Below the pieces are notes generated by a model. It was not told where the DNA came from, ran no database searches, and worked only from the letters and a program-made list of their open reading frames with translations. Made by a program: the position numbers and the translations under genes. Below are positions 20,753 through 32,900 of a DNA stretch of 64,000 nucleotides, one piece after another. Source of the DNA: Naematelia aurantialba (taxonomy: Eukaryota; Basidiomycota; Tremellomycetes; Tremellales; Naemateliaceae). Position 1 is the first letter of the stretch. The number at the start of each line of letters is the position of its first letter. Location: positions 62,001 through 126,000 of the forward strand of contig JAKFAO010000006.1 of NCBI GenBank assembly GCA_021527695.1. The letters are read 5' to 3'.

Positions 20753-23200
20753 CTACATGACAAACTTTTCGAGATTCTTCCCGTTCTCCGTCTCTGCCTC
20801 GCCAGCCACTCTGCGCGCCAGGATCTCTTCGGCGCGACTCCGCCAGTCGGTCGCCATCCACGCGCCGATCGCCCACTTGACGTTCTGCGGCATGGCGTAG
20901 TCGAATCTGAATCTGGTGGTGTTAGTTGCTGCTTCGGTTTATTTGTCGCTGCGTTGTAGTGCTGTCTTACCACAAGCGCACGAGCAGAAAATGAGAAGGG
21001 ACAGAAGGCAGCGGAGAAGGGGCCAGGGGAGACGGAAGGATATAGCGTAGGGCAGAAAGCAGGGCATATGGTACAGACAGAGGCAGAGCAGGGTAGACAT
21101 ACTGTGGTATTGGCGTTGCCATGGCACCACGCAGAGCGTTGACAAAGCTCGTATAATTCCCTCGTTCGGCGTGATACACGAACCTGCGCAATCGCGGTCA
21201 GCCGTCGCCCGTCCGGCGAGAAGGTGAGAATTGCGAATCGGACATGATGTGGACCTCAAGCAGAGGTAACGCGATGTGGACACCAAGTAGATGTAACGCG
21301 ATGTGGACACCAAGTAGACTTGACGTGATGTGGACACCAAGTAGTGTAACGTGACGTGGTGATGTGTGGCGACTCACGGAGGATCCAACGCCTTGAGCGT
21401 GTCGTGTTGTGTCTGTGCCCAGGTCGTCTTGTCCTCGTACGTGGACCAGCCCCACAGCGAGTACTGCCGGGTCAGCGATCGATCGGATACTCAAACACCA
21501 CGGAGTGATCAGAAGCTTACCGGGGAAATGAATGGCATGCCCTGGGTGGGTACGATTAGCCGGTACTCTGCCGATGTAGTGTCAGTGGACTCACCAAATT
21601 GAGCGCCTGATGCGGACTGGGACTGAGGGTTGGCCACCCGATCCCCAACAGGGCTCTGGAAATCTTCAACTGCTCCTCAAACTCTTCTTTCCCCATCCGC
21701 CCTAGGTTCCGCACACCTTCCGGAAGAGTCATTGGCTGCTCCGCCTGCGCCTCTTTCGTCCGATCGTCATAACATCCCACGACGAATTCGAACCCTGGAA
21801 ACTCGACTTCCAGCTCGGCCTTGGCCGCTGAGAAAAAGGTCACATTCTCCCATGCGGGGATGTACCATGGTTTCTCGGTGTGGTAGAAATATCGCAGAAA
21901 CTTGGCGAGGATGTAGACGCGATATGGCCGGTCCTCCGTCGGGACGTACGCGGGTGGTTGGGGGAGTTCCAGTTCGTATCTGGGGCACATGAGCACGAGT
22001 CCAGAGTATGGCAGACGGAGCACGAGTCTGAGCATGGCACACGGTAAGAGTGACATACGGCAAGAAAGTGAAATCTGCGAAATCATCAGCCGGGTCGTTC
22101 TACCTTTAGAGGCAGGACAGAAGCAGCTCACTGGGTTTTGCAAGACCATAACCAAGCTCCGAATGCACGTTCCACGCATCGCCCACTGGGGAATCATAGT
22201 GATATGGGAAATAATTATACAGGAAGATCTGCGGTCTTTAGCTAGCATGCAGCGAGTAGCCGGGGTGGACGCACTTTCCACGCGGGTATGCCATCCGGTT
22301 TGCGGTCCGTCTTCATATAGTCTTTCATAGTCCCGTATTGGCCGCCGGGGTAGGCGAGGACGGCCTGCGGAATGAGCTGGCAGTCCAACTGGATTTGAAG
22401 GCCAGGGCGGAGCTGTGCACGCACCTTGACCATATCTGGGATCTGGTTGTAAATGTACCACATGTAGTCTGGGGCAGGTCAGAGCAGCTTCACGCGATTG
22501 AAGAGAGACAGCGAGGAGACGAGCCTCTCCGGTAAGGACAAACAAGGGGCCATGGGGAGCAGACTCACGCCAGTCGTCGCGTGCGTGTAAGATGGTGTAG
22601 CCATATTCGTCCAGATATTTCGTCTACCTCATTCAGCTATTTACTAGCAGGAGATGGATGCGACGCGGGCTAACCAGTGAAGAGACCCTGCAAGTTGCAT
22701 CAGTTGCGCGTCAAGCGAACCTGTGAAACTGAGCTTACCAGATACCCTCTCCTCCCATGTATCCATTATAGAGGTGGAAGTGGGCATGGATGAAGCCGTA
22801 TATCACGACCTGCTGCATCAGCCACGGCCCCAGCTCACTAGTCCATTTACTGCCAGGGCTCGGATCTACGGGCTGCAGACTGCTACGAGCCGCAGACTGT
22901 GAACTGCAAACTCACAGTGGTCTGGTTCTCGCGACAAGTGTCCGTGGCAATGCACACCGCAAGCTCTCTTAGCTTGCGCTCGGTGTGGTGTTTGTAGTCC
23001 TCGCGGCCGTGGATAGACCACTCGTGTGCCGGAAAGTACGGCTCGAGCTTGCTCCCGACGTACTGCTGTATCCGGTCTGGCGGGTCGCGGGACAAGAAAT
23101 GGTCGAGCGATGACGGGCGGTACGAGGCGGGGAGGAACAGCAGCAGGGCTGTGAGGGACAGAATGACGAGGGGCAGCCGTGTCCGCCGGAGGGGGATCAT
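20753..23200 (-). CDS. GT18-like glycosyltransferase, copy 2 (type II membrane protein)
   Basis: About twelve exons, roughly 500 residues. The start is ATG 23200, followed by an anchor LVILSLTALLLFLPA and a stem ending CIATDTCRENQTT. Later landmarks are VVIYGFIHAHFHLYNGYMGG, DEYGYTILHARDDW, MWYIYNQIPDMVKV, GDAWNVHSELGYGL, GIGWPTLSPSPHQALNLGMP, FVYHAERGNYTSFVNALRG and a final FDYAMPQNVKWAI. The LG(I/L)G(W/F)P..SP.P.QAL.(L/N)G block and the following HPY-like and NN-like segments resemble the nucleotide-sugar half of MGAT5-type transferases (GT18), so I assign it there with moderate confidence. Exons 1 and 2 match copy 1 at the left edge in position and length. One intron (about 21195-21375) contains a minisatellite. 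All introns follow GT-AG with short lengths. Confidence 0.75.
21238..21350. repeat. intronic minisatellite in GT18-like copy 2
   Basis: About four imperfect units of 27-28 bp built on GATGTGGACACCAAGTAG plus a variable TAACGC or TTGACGT part. It lies within an intron of the gene on the minus strand. Confidence 0.8.
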
Positions 23201-24068
23201 TCCGTCCGGACCACACGGGCCACAGACCGGGACGACCGGGACGACCGGGACAGGGACCCCCGAGACTCGGCAGATGGGCCGCGAGCAGAGACGCAGCGCA
23301 GGGCGATTATCGTCCGCTAAAAGAGCATACAGCGCGGCCGGCTCGTTGCACAGACCACGTCGAGTGAGGACAAGGGCTGCTCGACGAGAGATGAACCTTA
23401 ACAGTTGGCTGCTTGTGGCGCGTGAGAAGGGTGCCCCAGTTTCCCACGGTGGATCCCCCGCAGCGCACGGACAAATGTCGAGGTGACTACCAGCAGTCTC
23501 TGACGATCTGATGATCAAAGGGCCATTCCTTGATGTGCGTGATCGACATGACCCAGCATGCTCGTGAGGCAAGCATAGCCGCCTTTCCATCTATAGATAA
23601 ATGTATGACATGCAGCCACCACTTCACAGACAGCACGTCGTAATGCAGGGCAGCACGCTACCCAATCGCCACTTGAACTGGAAGGTTGCCTCGTCACGGA
23701 CTTACCACAGGCCTGATCTGTCTTGTGAGCCGGAGCGTGGTCAGCTATACCCCTCATTGGATGTGATGTTGGGGACGTATGAGATTGGGATGCAAATGGA
23801 AGGAGAAGACGGCTCACTGCTCCTATCACTCGTGGGCCCTCCGACCTCTCATCGAGGTCCCGGCATGGCGGAGACTCTCAGAAAAGAACACGTCAATTCT
23901 CGACGTCAAATCTGATATTCCAGCAGTGCACATCTTATGCGTCCTGGTGCTGGCACACGTACGCGTGAACCGATATGAACACACCGACACTCATATGATA
24001 TCCAGCATGCAAGATCAATGTACCCTATGAACGATAGCCCTCGTCGCCCGACCGGCTCTTCGCCGTGC
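23201..24068. other. promoter region of GT18-like copy 2 and 3' side of the next gene
   Basis: 868 bases between a start and a stop on the same strand. The open frame extending upstream of ATG 23200 has no family features. No gene or clear motif seen. Confidence 0.5.
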
Positions 24069-25905
24069 TCAGGCAATCGCCTTCAAAACCCTGCCCCACA
24101 CTTCGACGTTCTCAGCGTCCAGTCTCCCCTGATACCGCCTCCACACTTTCGCGCTCGCGCGCCGCAATTGCCATTGATCACCACTCGTCCGCAGCCGCTG
24201 GATTGCCGCAATCTCAGACTCCACTACGGAGTGCGTCACGATCGCCGGTGGGGCGAGGTAGGTGTACGCGCTGAGGTGGCGCTCTGTCACCAGTGCGGGG
24301 ACCTTGAAGACGAGTCAGCCATGTTGCCCGGCGAGTCCTAGAAAGAAGATTAAACACCCACGCGAACGATGACAGCTGCCGCTATGGATGAAGACGCCGT
24401 GTCTTCGTATGGCCCATTCTGGCCGAATGCAGGTATGATCAGGTCCTGCAAATGTAAGCATATAGACTCTCTGTCCTCTGGACCGTTCCCTCCTGACAAC
24501 CAGATTTTCCTGGCGTCGTCCCAGCCTAGCTCACGATACTGAGCCGAGCACGGGCGACCTCGGCGTTGCCTGCCTGTGACAAACAAAATACACTCACCAC
24601 TCCGTTTAGAAACTCGTAAAACTGAGGATAACTCAGATCAGGGTGAATCTGCACCACATCCTCAATCTCCTTCTTGATCTCCACTGGATGCTGTTCATTC
24701 CGCCTTCCAAGCAAGTGCAAGGTGAACGGTGATCCGCTCGGATCCTCGACGAATTTTCCCTGCGCTGTGTCCCACTTCCATCCCCAAATGGCCGGGTCCG
24801 CCGTGATGGCTTCAGTCAGGTGTCTAAGAATGGCGTCGTATTTCCTCCGACCGGGCTCGATGTTGCCTTGGATCACAACTCTGGAGGGGAAAATGGCGGG
24901 TGAGGGGGGAGTCGGGTTTGCAGGATAGTCGAACGTCTATCAAGAGTCAGACGCAACCTCGGGAAGACGAATAGTTATCAGATGCGATCGTTGGGCAGAC
25001 GTGTGGCAAACGTCCGTTCGGTTGAGTAAAGGGGGTGCGGATGCGTGCAAGACTCACAGGCACCAAGACCTCGACGGGCATGTCCAGCCAGGCATCCTCG
25101 GCTTCCTTCTCTGCCCATTGTAATATCTCGCGATGCAGTCTTCGCCTGACGTGCTCCCCCAGAACCAACAAGCCTATTCGCCGCTGCTGCGCAAGTCCCA
25201 GGATCAAGGGCTTGATTTCTCTGTAAGCCGGCTGACCGGAATGGTGGACCACGCAGACTACCCGAGTCTTCTGCGGTTCAAGATGCGAGAGCAGTTTTGG
25301 TAGAGCTTGTGAACCTGACCAAAGTGTCAGCTGGACCACAATGCAAGCTGAATCAAGGGGCATACAAGTAGTAAGGACGAGCAGGTCGACCTCGCCATTG
25401 TCTATGCGTGTTTCGACAGAAACCTCTTTGGGCATGCGGTATGGAGATTGGATTCGGGGCACGAGGGGGTAGGTGAGATTTCCGAGGATCTCTTCGAAGC
25501 CATAGCGGAAGGAGCCTTAGTCTTCAGCGACGTGTTCGCCACGCATGCTTACAGATGAACAACGGGTCAAAGCCAGCTAAAACCAAGCTGTTCCCAAGTG
25601 CGCCGTTGACCTCTGCAAAACATGAGTATGAGACAGCCAACGGGCTCACCATCGTGTATGGCAGACTCGAAGACGACGACGCCATCCCTGCGCACGTTCG
25701 GTAGAGTCGCTGCGACGTCGGTGTACCGGGTGGAGCGTAATGGGGAGAAGAACAAGAACCCGAGCACGCCTGTGACGGCTAGGACAATCAGAAAGAGTCT
25801 ACGGCGTTTGAGGATCGGTGGAGCTGCAGGCATGGTGGGAGCGGGATGGCGGGCGGGTGGTTTGTTTTGTGAGCTCGAGGTGGTTCTATTGGAGAGCACA
25901 GACAT
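24069..25905 (-). CDS. type II membrane glycosyltransferase-like protein, family not assigned
   Basis: Six or more exons. ATG 25905 (or 25834) is followed by a basic patch and one anchor, RLFLIVLAVTGVLGFLFFSP. The lumenal part reads TLPNVRRDGVVVFESAIHD, GALGNSLVLAGFDPLFI, YGFEEILGNLTYPLVPR, VDLLVLTT, ALPKLL and VVCVVHH, then VVIQGNIEPGRRKYDAILRHL, FTLHLLGRR and YEFLNGV. The C-terminal half ends AKVWRRYQGRL...GRVLKAIA. The alternation of Rossmann-like segments and the QGNIEPGRRKY...HLLG pattern suggests a GT-B fold transferase. I cannot name a CAZy family, so this is an inference from fold-like pattern and from its GT neighbours. It is divergent from the GT71 gene; their shared promoter now carries the copia element. 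Confidence 0.6.
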
Positions 25906-26027
25906 GTAGAGGTTGGGAGGGGAGACCGGGGAGGAAGAGAAGGTTGCAAGTTTAGTGACTGGAAACTGGTCGTGCGCGTGGGGAAAGAAACAGGAAGATC
26001 ATGGCCCCCACGTGGCTGCAAGAGGAA

Positions 26028-26032
26028 AGAAA
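26028..26032. repeat. 5-bp target duplication of the copia element, left copy
   Basis: AGAAA stands before the left LTR and again after the right LTR (39265-39269). Confidence 0.9.
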
Positions 26033-26149
26033 TGTTAGGAAATGCCACGCTCGGAGTTTGATTAGCAGTCCAAAGTACGAGGTCCTTACGATCTCGTACG
26101 ACTCGAAACTATCTCTTCGAATGCACCATCGTATAAGAAGAATCCGACA
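26033..26149 (+). repeat. copia 5' LTR (117 bp)
   Basis: It begins TGTTAGGAAATGCC and ends GAATCCGACA. It appears identical to 39148-39264. It is unusually short for an LTR. Confidence 0.95.
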
Positions 26150-26180
26150 GATTAAAAGTCGAATGCTCTAACCAACTGAG
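26150..26180 (+). promoter_or_regulatory. copia primer binding site, complementary to a tRNA-Lys(UUU) 5' half
   Basis: The 31 bases directly after the LTR are the reverse complement of a tRNA D-arm plus anticodon arm: CTCAGTTGGTTAGAGC, then ATTCGA, then the loop CTTTTAA and TC. The primer 3' end would fall at tRNA position 39-40. This matches half-tRNA priming as in Drosophila copia and yeast Ty5, but with a lysine tRNA. Confidence 0.75.
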
Positions 26181-26259
26181 TGCATACAATCCTGCTCAAC
26201 TGTTCGACTAGTGCACTGCGCTCCGCACGACTAGGTCGACTTTGATCGCAGCGTATACG

Positions 26260-28062
26260 ATGGCATCCCGGACTGAGCGTACGCTCAGCCTCGATTCGGT
26301 TCCCCTACTAGGGAACCTTGCGACTTATCACAAGTGGAAGCTTGCGGTTGAGAACTACCTCCTTATCAATGGATGCCTTGGTATCATTGAGGGAACAGAC
26401 GTCAAACCGTATGCACAGCATACCTCTACGATAGACGAACACGGCGAGGAACATACGATCACGCTACCTCGCACACAGCGTGCTGGCTCAACTGTGCCAG
26501 AGACGCATGCAATTGAACATCGCGAACTCACCTCGAAGGAACTCGAAAGGTGGGATGATTGGCGCAAGCGCGAGTTGCGAGCGCAAGGTACGATCCTGGG
26601 AACAGTGGAACCTGGACTCATGGTGGACTTACGATCGTACAAGACCGCACACGAGATGTGGTTATTCCTTGCGGATGACATGCAACTTACTACTTCAGAG
26701 CATCGAACCGAAGTCGAGCGCAAGCTACGCAACTTGATCCTGCGACCAAACGCAAGCGCAGAAGAGATGACCACTCATCTATCAACCTTCAACATGCTAT
26801 GGTTGGAGGCTCAAGACTCTGGCTGTTCAGTCAATGAGCACATACGTGCGACTTGGTTCTTGGATACGCTTCCTTCGGACTTCAAAGTCCTACGATCACT
26901 ATTCATCAACTTGCCTACGATATCGAAGACTTGGAACGAGCTTCGACGAATGTATCAGACCGAAATCATGGATCGCACAAGGACAGGCATGCGATCTGCA
27001 GAGGTTCAAGCCCTACGACTCGATGTCGCAAACGCAGGCACAAAAGGCAAGAAGGATGACTGGGTCAAAGAGGCAGAGTGTCATTACTGCCACAAGAAGG
27101 GACATATCAAGAAGGACTGTCGCAAGCGCATGCGAGACGAAAAGCGTAACAAGGGAAATCAACCAAAGCATCAAGCGCATTCGATCGGATCGCATCCCAA
27201 GGTGGACCAGTATTGGGCTGCTTCAGCTAGTCTGATCCTGAGTGACTACGTCTGTAGTTACGCCTCTTCGATCGCACCCCATTTCCTTCTCGATAGTGGT
27301 GCGACTCACCACCTTACGCCTGATCGCAACCTTCTGTCGAATACGATCAAGCTCGATCCTCCAGTTCGATTTGGCTTGGCTGATTCGAATTCAAAGATGG
27401 AAGCGTATGAGAAGGGTGAGATCGTACTCAAGCTACCATCTGGTCAAGGCATACGACTCATGGATGTATACTACATCCCACACGCAAGACAGAACATTCT
27501 TTCAACTGGTTTGCTACGACAGCACGGCTGGACAATTGACTTTAAGAATCGTACAGTCAATCGTGGTCAAGAGAAGGTGCCAATTGTGGATGAAGGAGTG
27601 TTATCTTTCGTTCGAATGGGTACGCTTGTGAGTACAGAGGGTACGATCAGTCATGCAGAGCGCATGAGTCCCCTGCAACTCGAACACAATCGCTTGGGCC
27701 ACATTGGTCGCAAGAAGATACTCGAACTCGCACGCTTGGGTGAGCTGCGATACGATATCAAGGACTTGGAGAATGATCCTTTCAAGTCTACGGACTGTGC
27801 GACTTGCCAAGAACGCAAGGCAATTCGATTGCCTAAGGACGACACGAGTCCACATGGTACGCGCGACTGCGAAGTCATACACTCAGACATATCTGGGCCA
27901 GTCAACCCCTCTGCGACTGGATCGCGATACATCATTACGATGTACGACGACTATTCCAAGGTCAATCGTGTCGTAACCACACCAGATCGCAAATGGACTC
28001 TTTCCTACCTTCAAGAGTTTGTCAATAAGATCGAAAGGCAACTTGGTCAGAAGGTATGCTTC
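26260..28062 (+). CDS. copia polyprotein, 5' part (Gag, protease, integrase N-terminus), interrupted
   Basis: 601 codons from ATG 26260 to the chromovirus insertion. A Gag (UBN2-like) region, with WKLAVENYLLINGCLGII and RNLILRPNASAEEM, leads to a zinc knuckle CHYCHKKGHIKKDC (about 27079-27120). The retropepsin site is FLLDSGATHHLTP. The integrase zinc domain follows (HNRLGHIGRKKIL, CATC), then the first catalytic Asp in VIHSDISGPV. The frame is broken after QKVCF by the Ty3 5-bp duplication GCTTC and its LTR, between the first and second catalytic Asp. It continues in frame at 35891. Confidence 0.95.
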
Positions 28063-28475
28063 TGTCACGATGCTCCGGTCTAACTTCGGCGACCTGGGAC
28101 CGCTGCACAACGACTGGCTTGGAAGTGGACGAGTTCCGCGCGAACTCGTTGAGAGAATGAGGAAAGCCTTGACTTGGGACTGGGACGTGGAGTTGGGGGG
28201 ACGTGGACTGAGACCTGGGCGATCTAGAAGAACTCAGATGAGTGGTTGTAGACCCGTCGAAGTTAGAGCGAGATCGTTGGGTCTTGGACTATGGGACTCA
28301 ATCGAGGATCGCTGAGGAACCTCACTACAATCCGGTAAATTCTATATACTCTCGTCGAGACGAGTAGATACTCGCTCAACCTAGACGAGTTCCTCAAGCC
28401 CCACGTGACAGCCATGCCGCCATCCCGGTCGCGTGGATAGTCACGTGACGACTCGACGACGTCTCCGTCATGACA
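28063..28475 (-). repeat. chromovirus 3' LTR (413 bp)
   Basis: Same sequence as 35473-35885 by eye. On the element strand it has a TATATA box and 34 nt later the CAGCGATCC start-like site. It is followed in the element by the host duplication GCTTC. Confidence 0.96.
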
Positions 28476-28726
28476 CTCTGCCCACCATTATGGTCGAGCT
28501 CCTGCGAGACTAGACCATTCCTCCCGTATGCACCACCATGCACCATGGCGGCAAGCTATCAGTGGCACTGCCATCGCTGTCGCCGTCGCCATGCTTGCCA
28601 CGCTCGACTAATCCCGAGAGTCGCCGTAGCGTAGATGGCACGGTAACCTGGCGACAGCACAGACCATAAAGGACTCGGCGAGAACGAAACCACTCACCGT
28701 AGAACTCCCCATCTCTCTTCTTTCTT

Positions 28727-28791
<65 letters not shown>

Positions 28792-28864
28792 CTCGTTCTC
28801 TACCACGTCAAATTTTAAGGTAAGACTCACTGACACTTAGGTACCATCGACGAAATCTTCAAGG
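28476..28864. other. leader between the 3' LTR and the antisense gene, with polypurine tract
   Basis: On the element strand the last bases before the LTR are GGTGGGCAGAG (28476-28486), a plausible polypurine tract. From 28729 to 28787 the + strand is almost pure TC dinucleotide repeat. This probably serves as the pyrimidine-rich leader or promoter of the antisense gene that starts at 28865. No other gene. Confidence 0.65.
28729..28787. repeat. (TC)n microsatellite
   Basis: TTCTTTCTTTC followed by about 25 TC units. It lies about 80 bp upstream of the ATG at 28865 and inside the chromovirus. Confidence 0.95.
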
Positions 28865-29865
28865 ATGCCCGCGACTCGACGAGATGCGTCCCGCCGTGCC
28901 AGTACGCAAACTCGCTTTGCTGGTCGGTTCGTCCACGCGCACAACATTGCTGTGGTTCCCTACGGCGGCCCACGCCCCGTCGAGGTTGTGGTGGTGGAGG
29001 ATTCGGATGATGAGATCGAGGAAATTGGGGCCCTAGGTGAGTACTCGACGAGGACTCACTAACTCGACCAGTTCCTTATGCGTCCGGTCAGAACCGGTTG
29101 CAGTCCCGTTCTCCCCCACCGCCCTACCACCAGCGGCAGCAGCCGCAGCAGCAGCAGCCGTCTCGTTCCGGGCCCACTTGGGCCACCGACAACTCGGACC
29201 CAGTCGTTGTGGAAGTCGACGAGATCTTCGACATCCGGACCCCTGACCACGACTCCTCTACTCTCCCGCCCGGAGAGCCCACTACCCCCACGCCCAACCC
29301 CGACAGCTCTGCCCGGGCCCGCCGCCGCAGCCGCAACGAGACCAGAACAGATCAGTATATTTTGGTGAGCACTCAACGATTCGTCACAACTCTCGACGAA
29401 AATAGAAAGAACTCAGCTAATTCCCAGACTGCCTGGCCCTCTGCGACTCCTGGCGAGCCGAAATGTGATACTTGTCTGGCCGAATCGCGTACCTGTTGGC
29501 GAGTCTCGACTCATGTGAAGTGTTTGACTTGTGCCTCCAAGTATTGTTCGCTTTACTCTCGACCAAGTCGTCTCTTTCGCCAAGGCTCGGGACCTCCTCA
29601 AGCCTCGACGAGTTCTCCTACCTTTTCGACGACTTCGGGTGTTGCGTTGGGTGCTACTCTCCATGAGCTCTTCTCAGTTGTTGCCCTCGCCCGCCAGAAC
29701 ACGGGCATGACCCGGACCTATATGGTCCAGCGCGCTCGACGACTGGCGACGTCACTGGGTACGGATCTCGACGAGATCGTTGACGACTTTATTGGCGAGG
29801 GTGAGGCAGGTGGGTCTGGCACGGTGGGTGGGTCTGGTGGGAATACCGGGCCAGGCTCGGAGTGA
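28865..29865 (+). CDS. spliced antisense gene of the chromovirus, Zn2Cys6-like motif
   Basis: Three exons (28865-29036, 29072-29364, 29428-29865) join in frame to 300 residues. Both introns are GT-AG; intron 1 (35 nt) contains CACTAAC and intron 2 (63 nt) AGCTAAT as branch-like sites. The N-terminus is basic, then acidic (EDSDDEIEEI). The middle is rich in Pro, Gln and Ser. The cysteine motif (29464-29547) is C-x2-C-x6-C-x8-C-x2-C-x4-C, close to a fungal Zn2Cys6 binuclear cluster. A helical segment (LHELFSVVALARQNTGMTRTYM) and a Gly-rich tail end the protein. It is transcribed opposite to Gag-Pol and stops 100 bp from the Pol stop. Such introns could not survive in the sense genomic RNA strand, but are safe on the antisense strand. 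Function is unknown; a regulator of the element or host is inference. Confidence 0.75.
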
Positions 29866-29966
29866 ATCTAGTCCCTGTAGCCTCTACATGTCTGTATCTT
29901 TAGTATTATCAATTAGCATCATCAGTCTGTACATGGTATATGGATTAGATTCGACGACTCAGCTGG

Positions 29967-32900
29967 TTATGGCCCAGGTTTCTCGGGATGATTCAAGTGG
30001 AACGCCTCAATGGTTTCCCGGGCCCCTTCACAATTCTCAGCCAACTCCCAAGTCACTGCCTCATCTGTTCCTTCATACCCCAACCATTCGACGAGATACT
30101 CAAGCTTGCCCCGCCGATTTCGACGAGAGTCAACGATTCCTGAGATTTCGAACGAATCGCCCACTTCCTCGTCGATCTCGACAGGTCCTGGTGGTACATA
30201 ACTTTGCCCTGGGAATTCAGCTGCTCTAAATGGACGAAGCAAGGATACATGGAAGACATTGTGAATCTTCATACTCTCTGGAAGACTTAACCTATACGCT
30301 CTGGTCCCTACCTTGGCCATAACTCGGTATGGCCCTCCATATCGGATATCCATTTTCTTCATGGGTCGACGAGTCTTGACGTTTTCCAATGAAAGCATTA
30401 CCAAATCGTCTACCTTGAAGGTTGGTCCCTCTTGTCGACGACGGTTATACTGCTTGGCATACTCCTGATTCGCCAACTCGATGTTCCGCTTACACAGGTC
30501 GTGAACCTCCGTCAGGGATTTGACCTTTTCGACGACTGGTGGAACGTCGCTCTCGAACTCGTCGATTTCCTCGACCCATCGAGCGTTATAGCCGAAATTG
30601 GCGAAGAACGGTGACATCTTTATGGTCGAGTGAATCGAGTTGTTGTAGGAAAAGGCCGCTCTGGATAGCAGACTCGACCAATTATCTTGATTGTAATCGA
30701 CGAATACCCTCAAGTATTGCTCAAGGATTTGGTTCACTCTCTCAGTCTGCCCATCTGTCTGGGGATGAAACGCAGTAGAGAGACAGACCTTAGTCCCCAA
30801 TGCTTGATTCATGGCCACCCACAACCTGCTGGTAAACTTGGAGCCCCGATCAGAGATGATACTCTTAGGGAAACCATGCTGGGTGACTACGTTGTCGATG
30901 ACTAAGTCGACGAGTTTGGCGGTCGATAAACGAGTCGTTGTGGGAACGAATATGGCCCATTTCGTCAACCGGTCGACCACCACTAGGATTGAGTTGTAAC
31001 CACTCGATTTTGGCAACTCCTCGATGAAATCCATGGAGATCGACGTCCATGGTCCATCGGCAATCTCCAGGGATTGAAGAAATCCATGGGGACTCTGCCG
31101 ACTGGGCTTCGTTCGCTGGCACACCGCACACCCACGAACGAATCGTTCGACATCTCGTCTAAGTCCAAGCCAACAGTACTCTCTTTGGACCAGTTCCAGC
31201 ATTTTACTCACTCCCGGGTGGCCAGCCAGGCTTGACTCATGGCGAGACTTGAGTATCTTCAACCGCAAGTCTTTATGGTTGGGAATGTATAACCTTCCCC
31301 CCACCCGGAGCAAACCTCGCCCCGACTGCTCGACCTTGGTACCATCTGGCATCCCAAGTCGACGACAGAATCCGGTGAGTCGACGAGTTCCTTCGGTACT
31401 CGACGAATCCTCCTCTGACTCGACAACCTCTGTACTCAACTCGACTCTCACCTGCTCCAACTCGGGATCCTCATCTACTCCTTCGGCCATATCCTCGATG
31501 GATATCAAACCGCCGTCGTCGTCTCCAAGGGAATCCGCTTCGTGAGTCTCGTCGATGCCCTCGCCATCAACAACGTCCTCGTTGTTCCCATCATCATCAA
31601 CCACTGTCAACGCTCTAATCATATGGGACAAGGACGTTGTAACGGTAGAGGATTCGTTGAGACTCGGGAGGGCTTGGACGAGAGTCTCCTCCTGCTCGGC
31701 GAGTGGTCCAGGTTGGTAGTCGGGTCGTCGAGAGAGAGCATCTGGGTAGGTAGCATGTACCCCTGGACGATAGACAATATTGTAGTCGAATCCCGACAGT
31801 AGATCCACCCACCTGGCCTGCCTAGGATTAAGCTGCCTCGGCTCCATCCAATATGTCAAGTTCAAATGATCCGTGATCACAGTCGACTTGACCTGCATGA
31901 GCAGATGGCGCTTTCGACGAAAGGCCATCACGATCGCCAAGAACTCTTTCTCGGTCACTGTATAGTTAAGCTCAGACCCTTGAAACGCACCAGACTCGAT
32001 TGCCACTGGATGCTCATGCCCCGTTTCCGAGTTGATCTGCGAAATTACGAACCCCCATCCGTATAGGGATGCATCCGCCTGAACGATCGTCTCAAACTCG
32101 GGACTGAAGTGGGCGAGTACCGGTGCGGTCGTCATGAGTCGTTTGATATCGTCGAATGCTGCCTGCTGTCCCTTTTCCCAGACGAATGGGACGTCCTTGC
32201 CTGTCAACTTATGGAGGGGTCCCGCGATCTTGGCAAAATGAGGGACGAATCGACGATAATAGCTTGCCATCCCCAGGAATCGTCGAACCTGCCGAACCGT
32301 TCGAGGTGCCGGGAAGTCGACTATGCCTTGAACATACTCGGAATTCGCTCCCACCCCGTTATTAGACACCACGAAGCCCAAGAATGTCACGCTCTCCTTT
32401 TCAAATTCGCACTTGCTGGCTTTCAGGAAGAGCGACGTCTTTCTAACAATGTCGAATACTCGTCGAGTGAGATCACGTAACTCGTCGAGTGTCGACGCGT
32501 GGATAAGGATATCGTCGATATATATCGTAACTCCTCGCCCGATAAGATCTCGGAAGACTTCGTTGAGGAAATGTTGGAATACCGCAGGAGCATTCTTGAG
32601 ACCGTCCCGCACCACCAGTGACTCAAACATTCCCAATTGAGTCCTGAACGCTGTAAGATGTTCATTCCCCGGTGCCACCCTCAAGAGTTGGTACGCCCCC
32701 ACCAAGTCTAACTTGGTGAAATACTTGGATTGGCCCAATTCGTTGATGATTTGGCTAATCAATGGCAATGGATACGCATCCGGGACGGTTGCCTGATTGA
32801 GTCGACGAAAATCGACGACCATTCGACTTCGTCCATCTTTCTTGGGGACAAAGAAGGTCGGCGATCCATATGGCGAGTTGCTTGGCCTAATTCGTCCAGC

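Noticed and set aside
26140..26190. A possible tRNA-Lys gene on the minus strand, because of D-arm and anticodon-arm sequence
   Set aside because: Only half a tRNA is present, it starts exactly at the LTR edge, and no T-arm or acceptor stem follows. It is a retrotransposon primer site.
28066..28315. A repeated open frame in both chromovirus LTRs (LRSNFGDLGPLHNDW...)
   Set aside because: It appears twice only because the LTRs are identical, lies on the strand opposite to Gag-Pol within the LTR, and has no family features.
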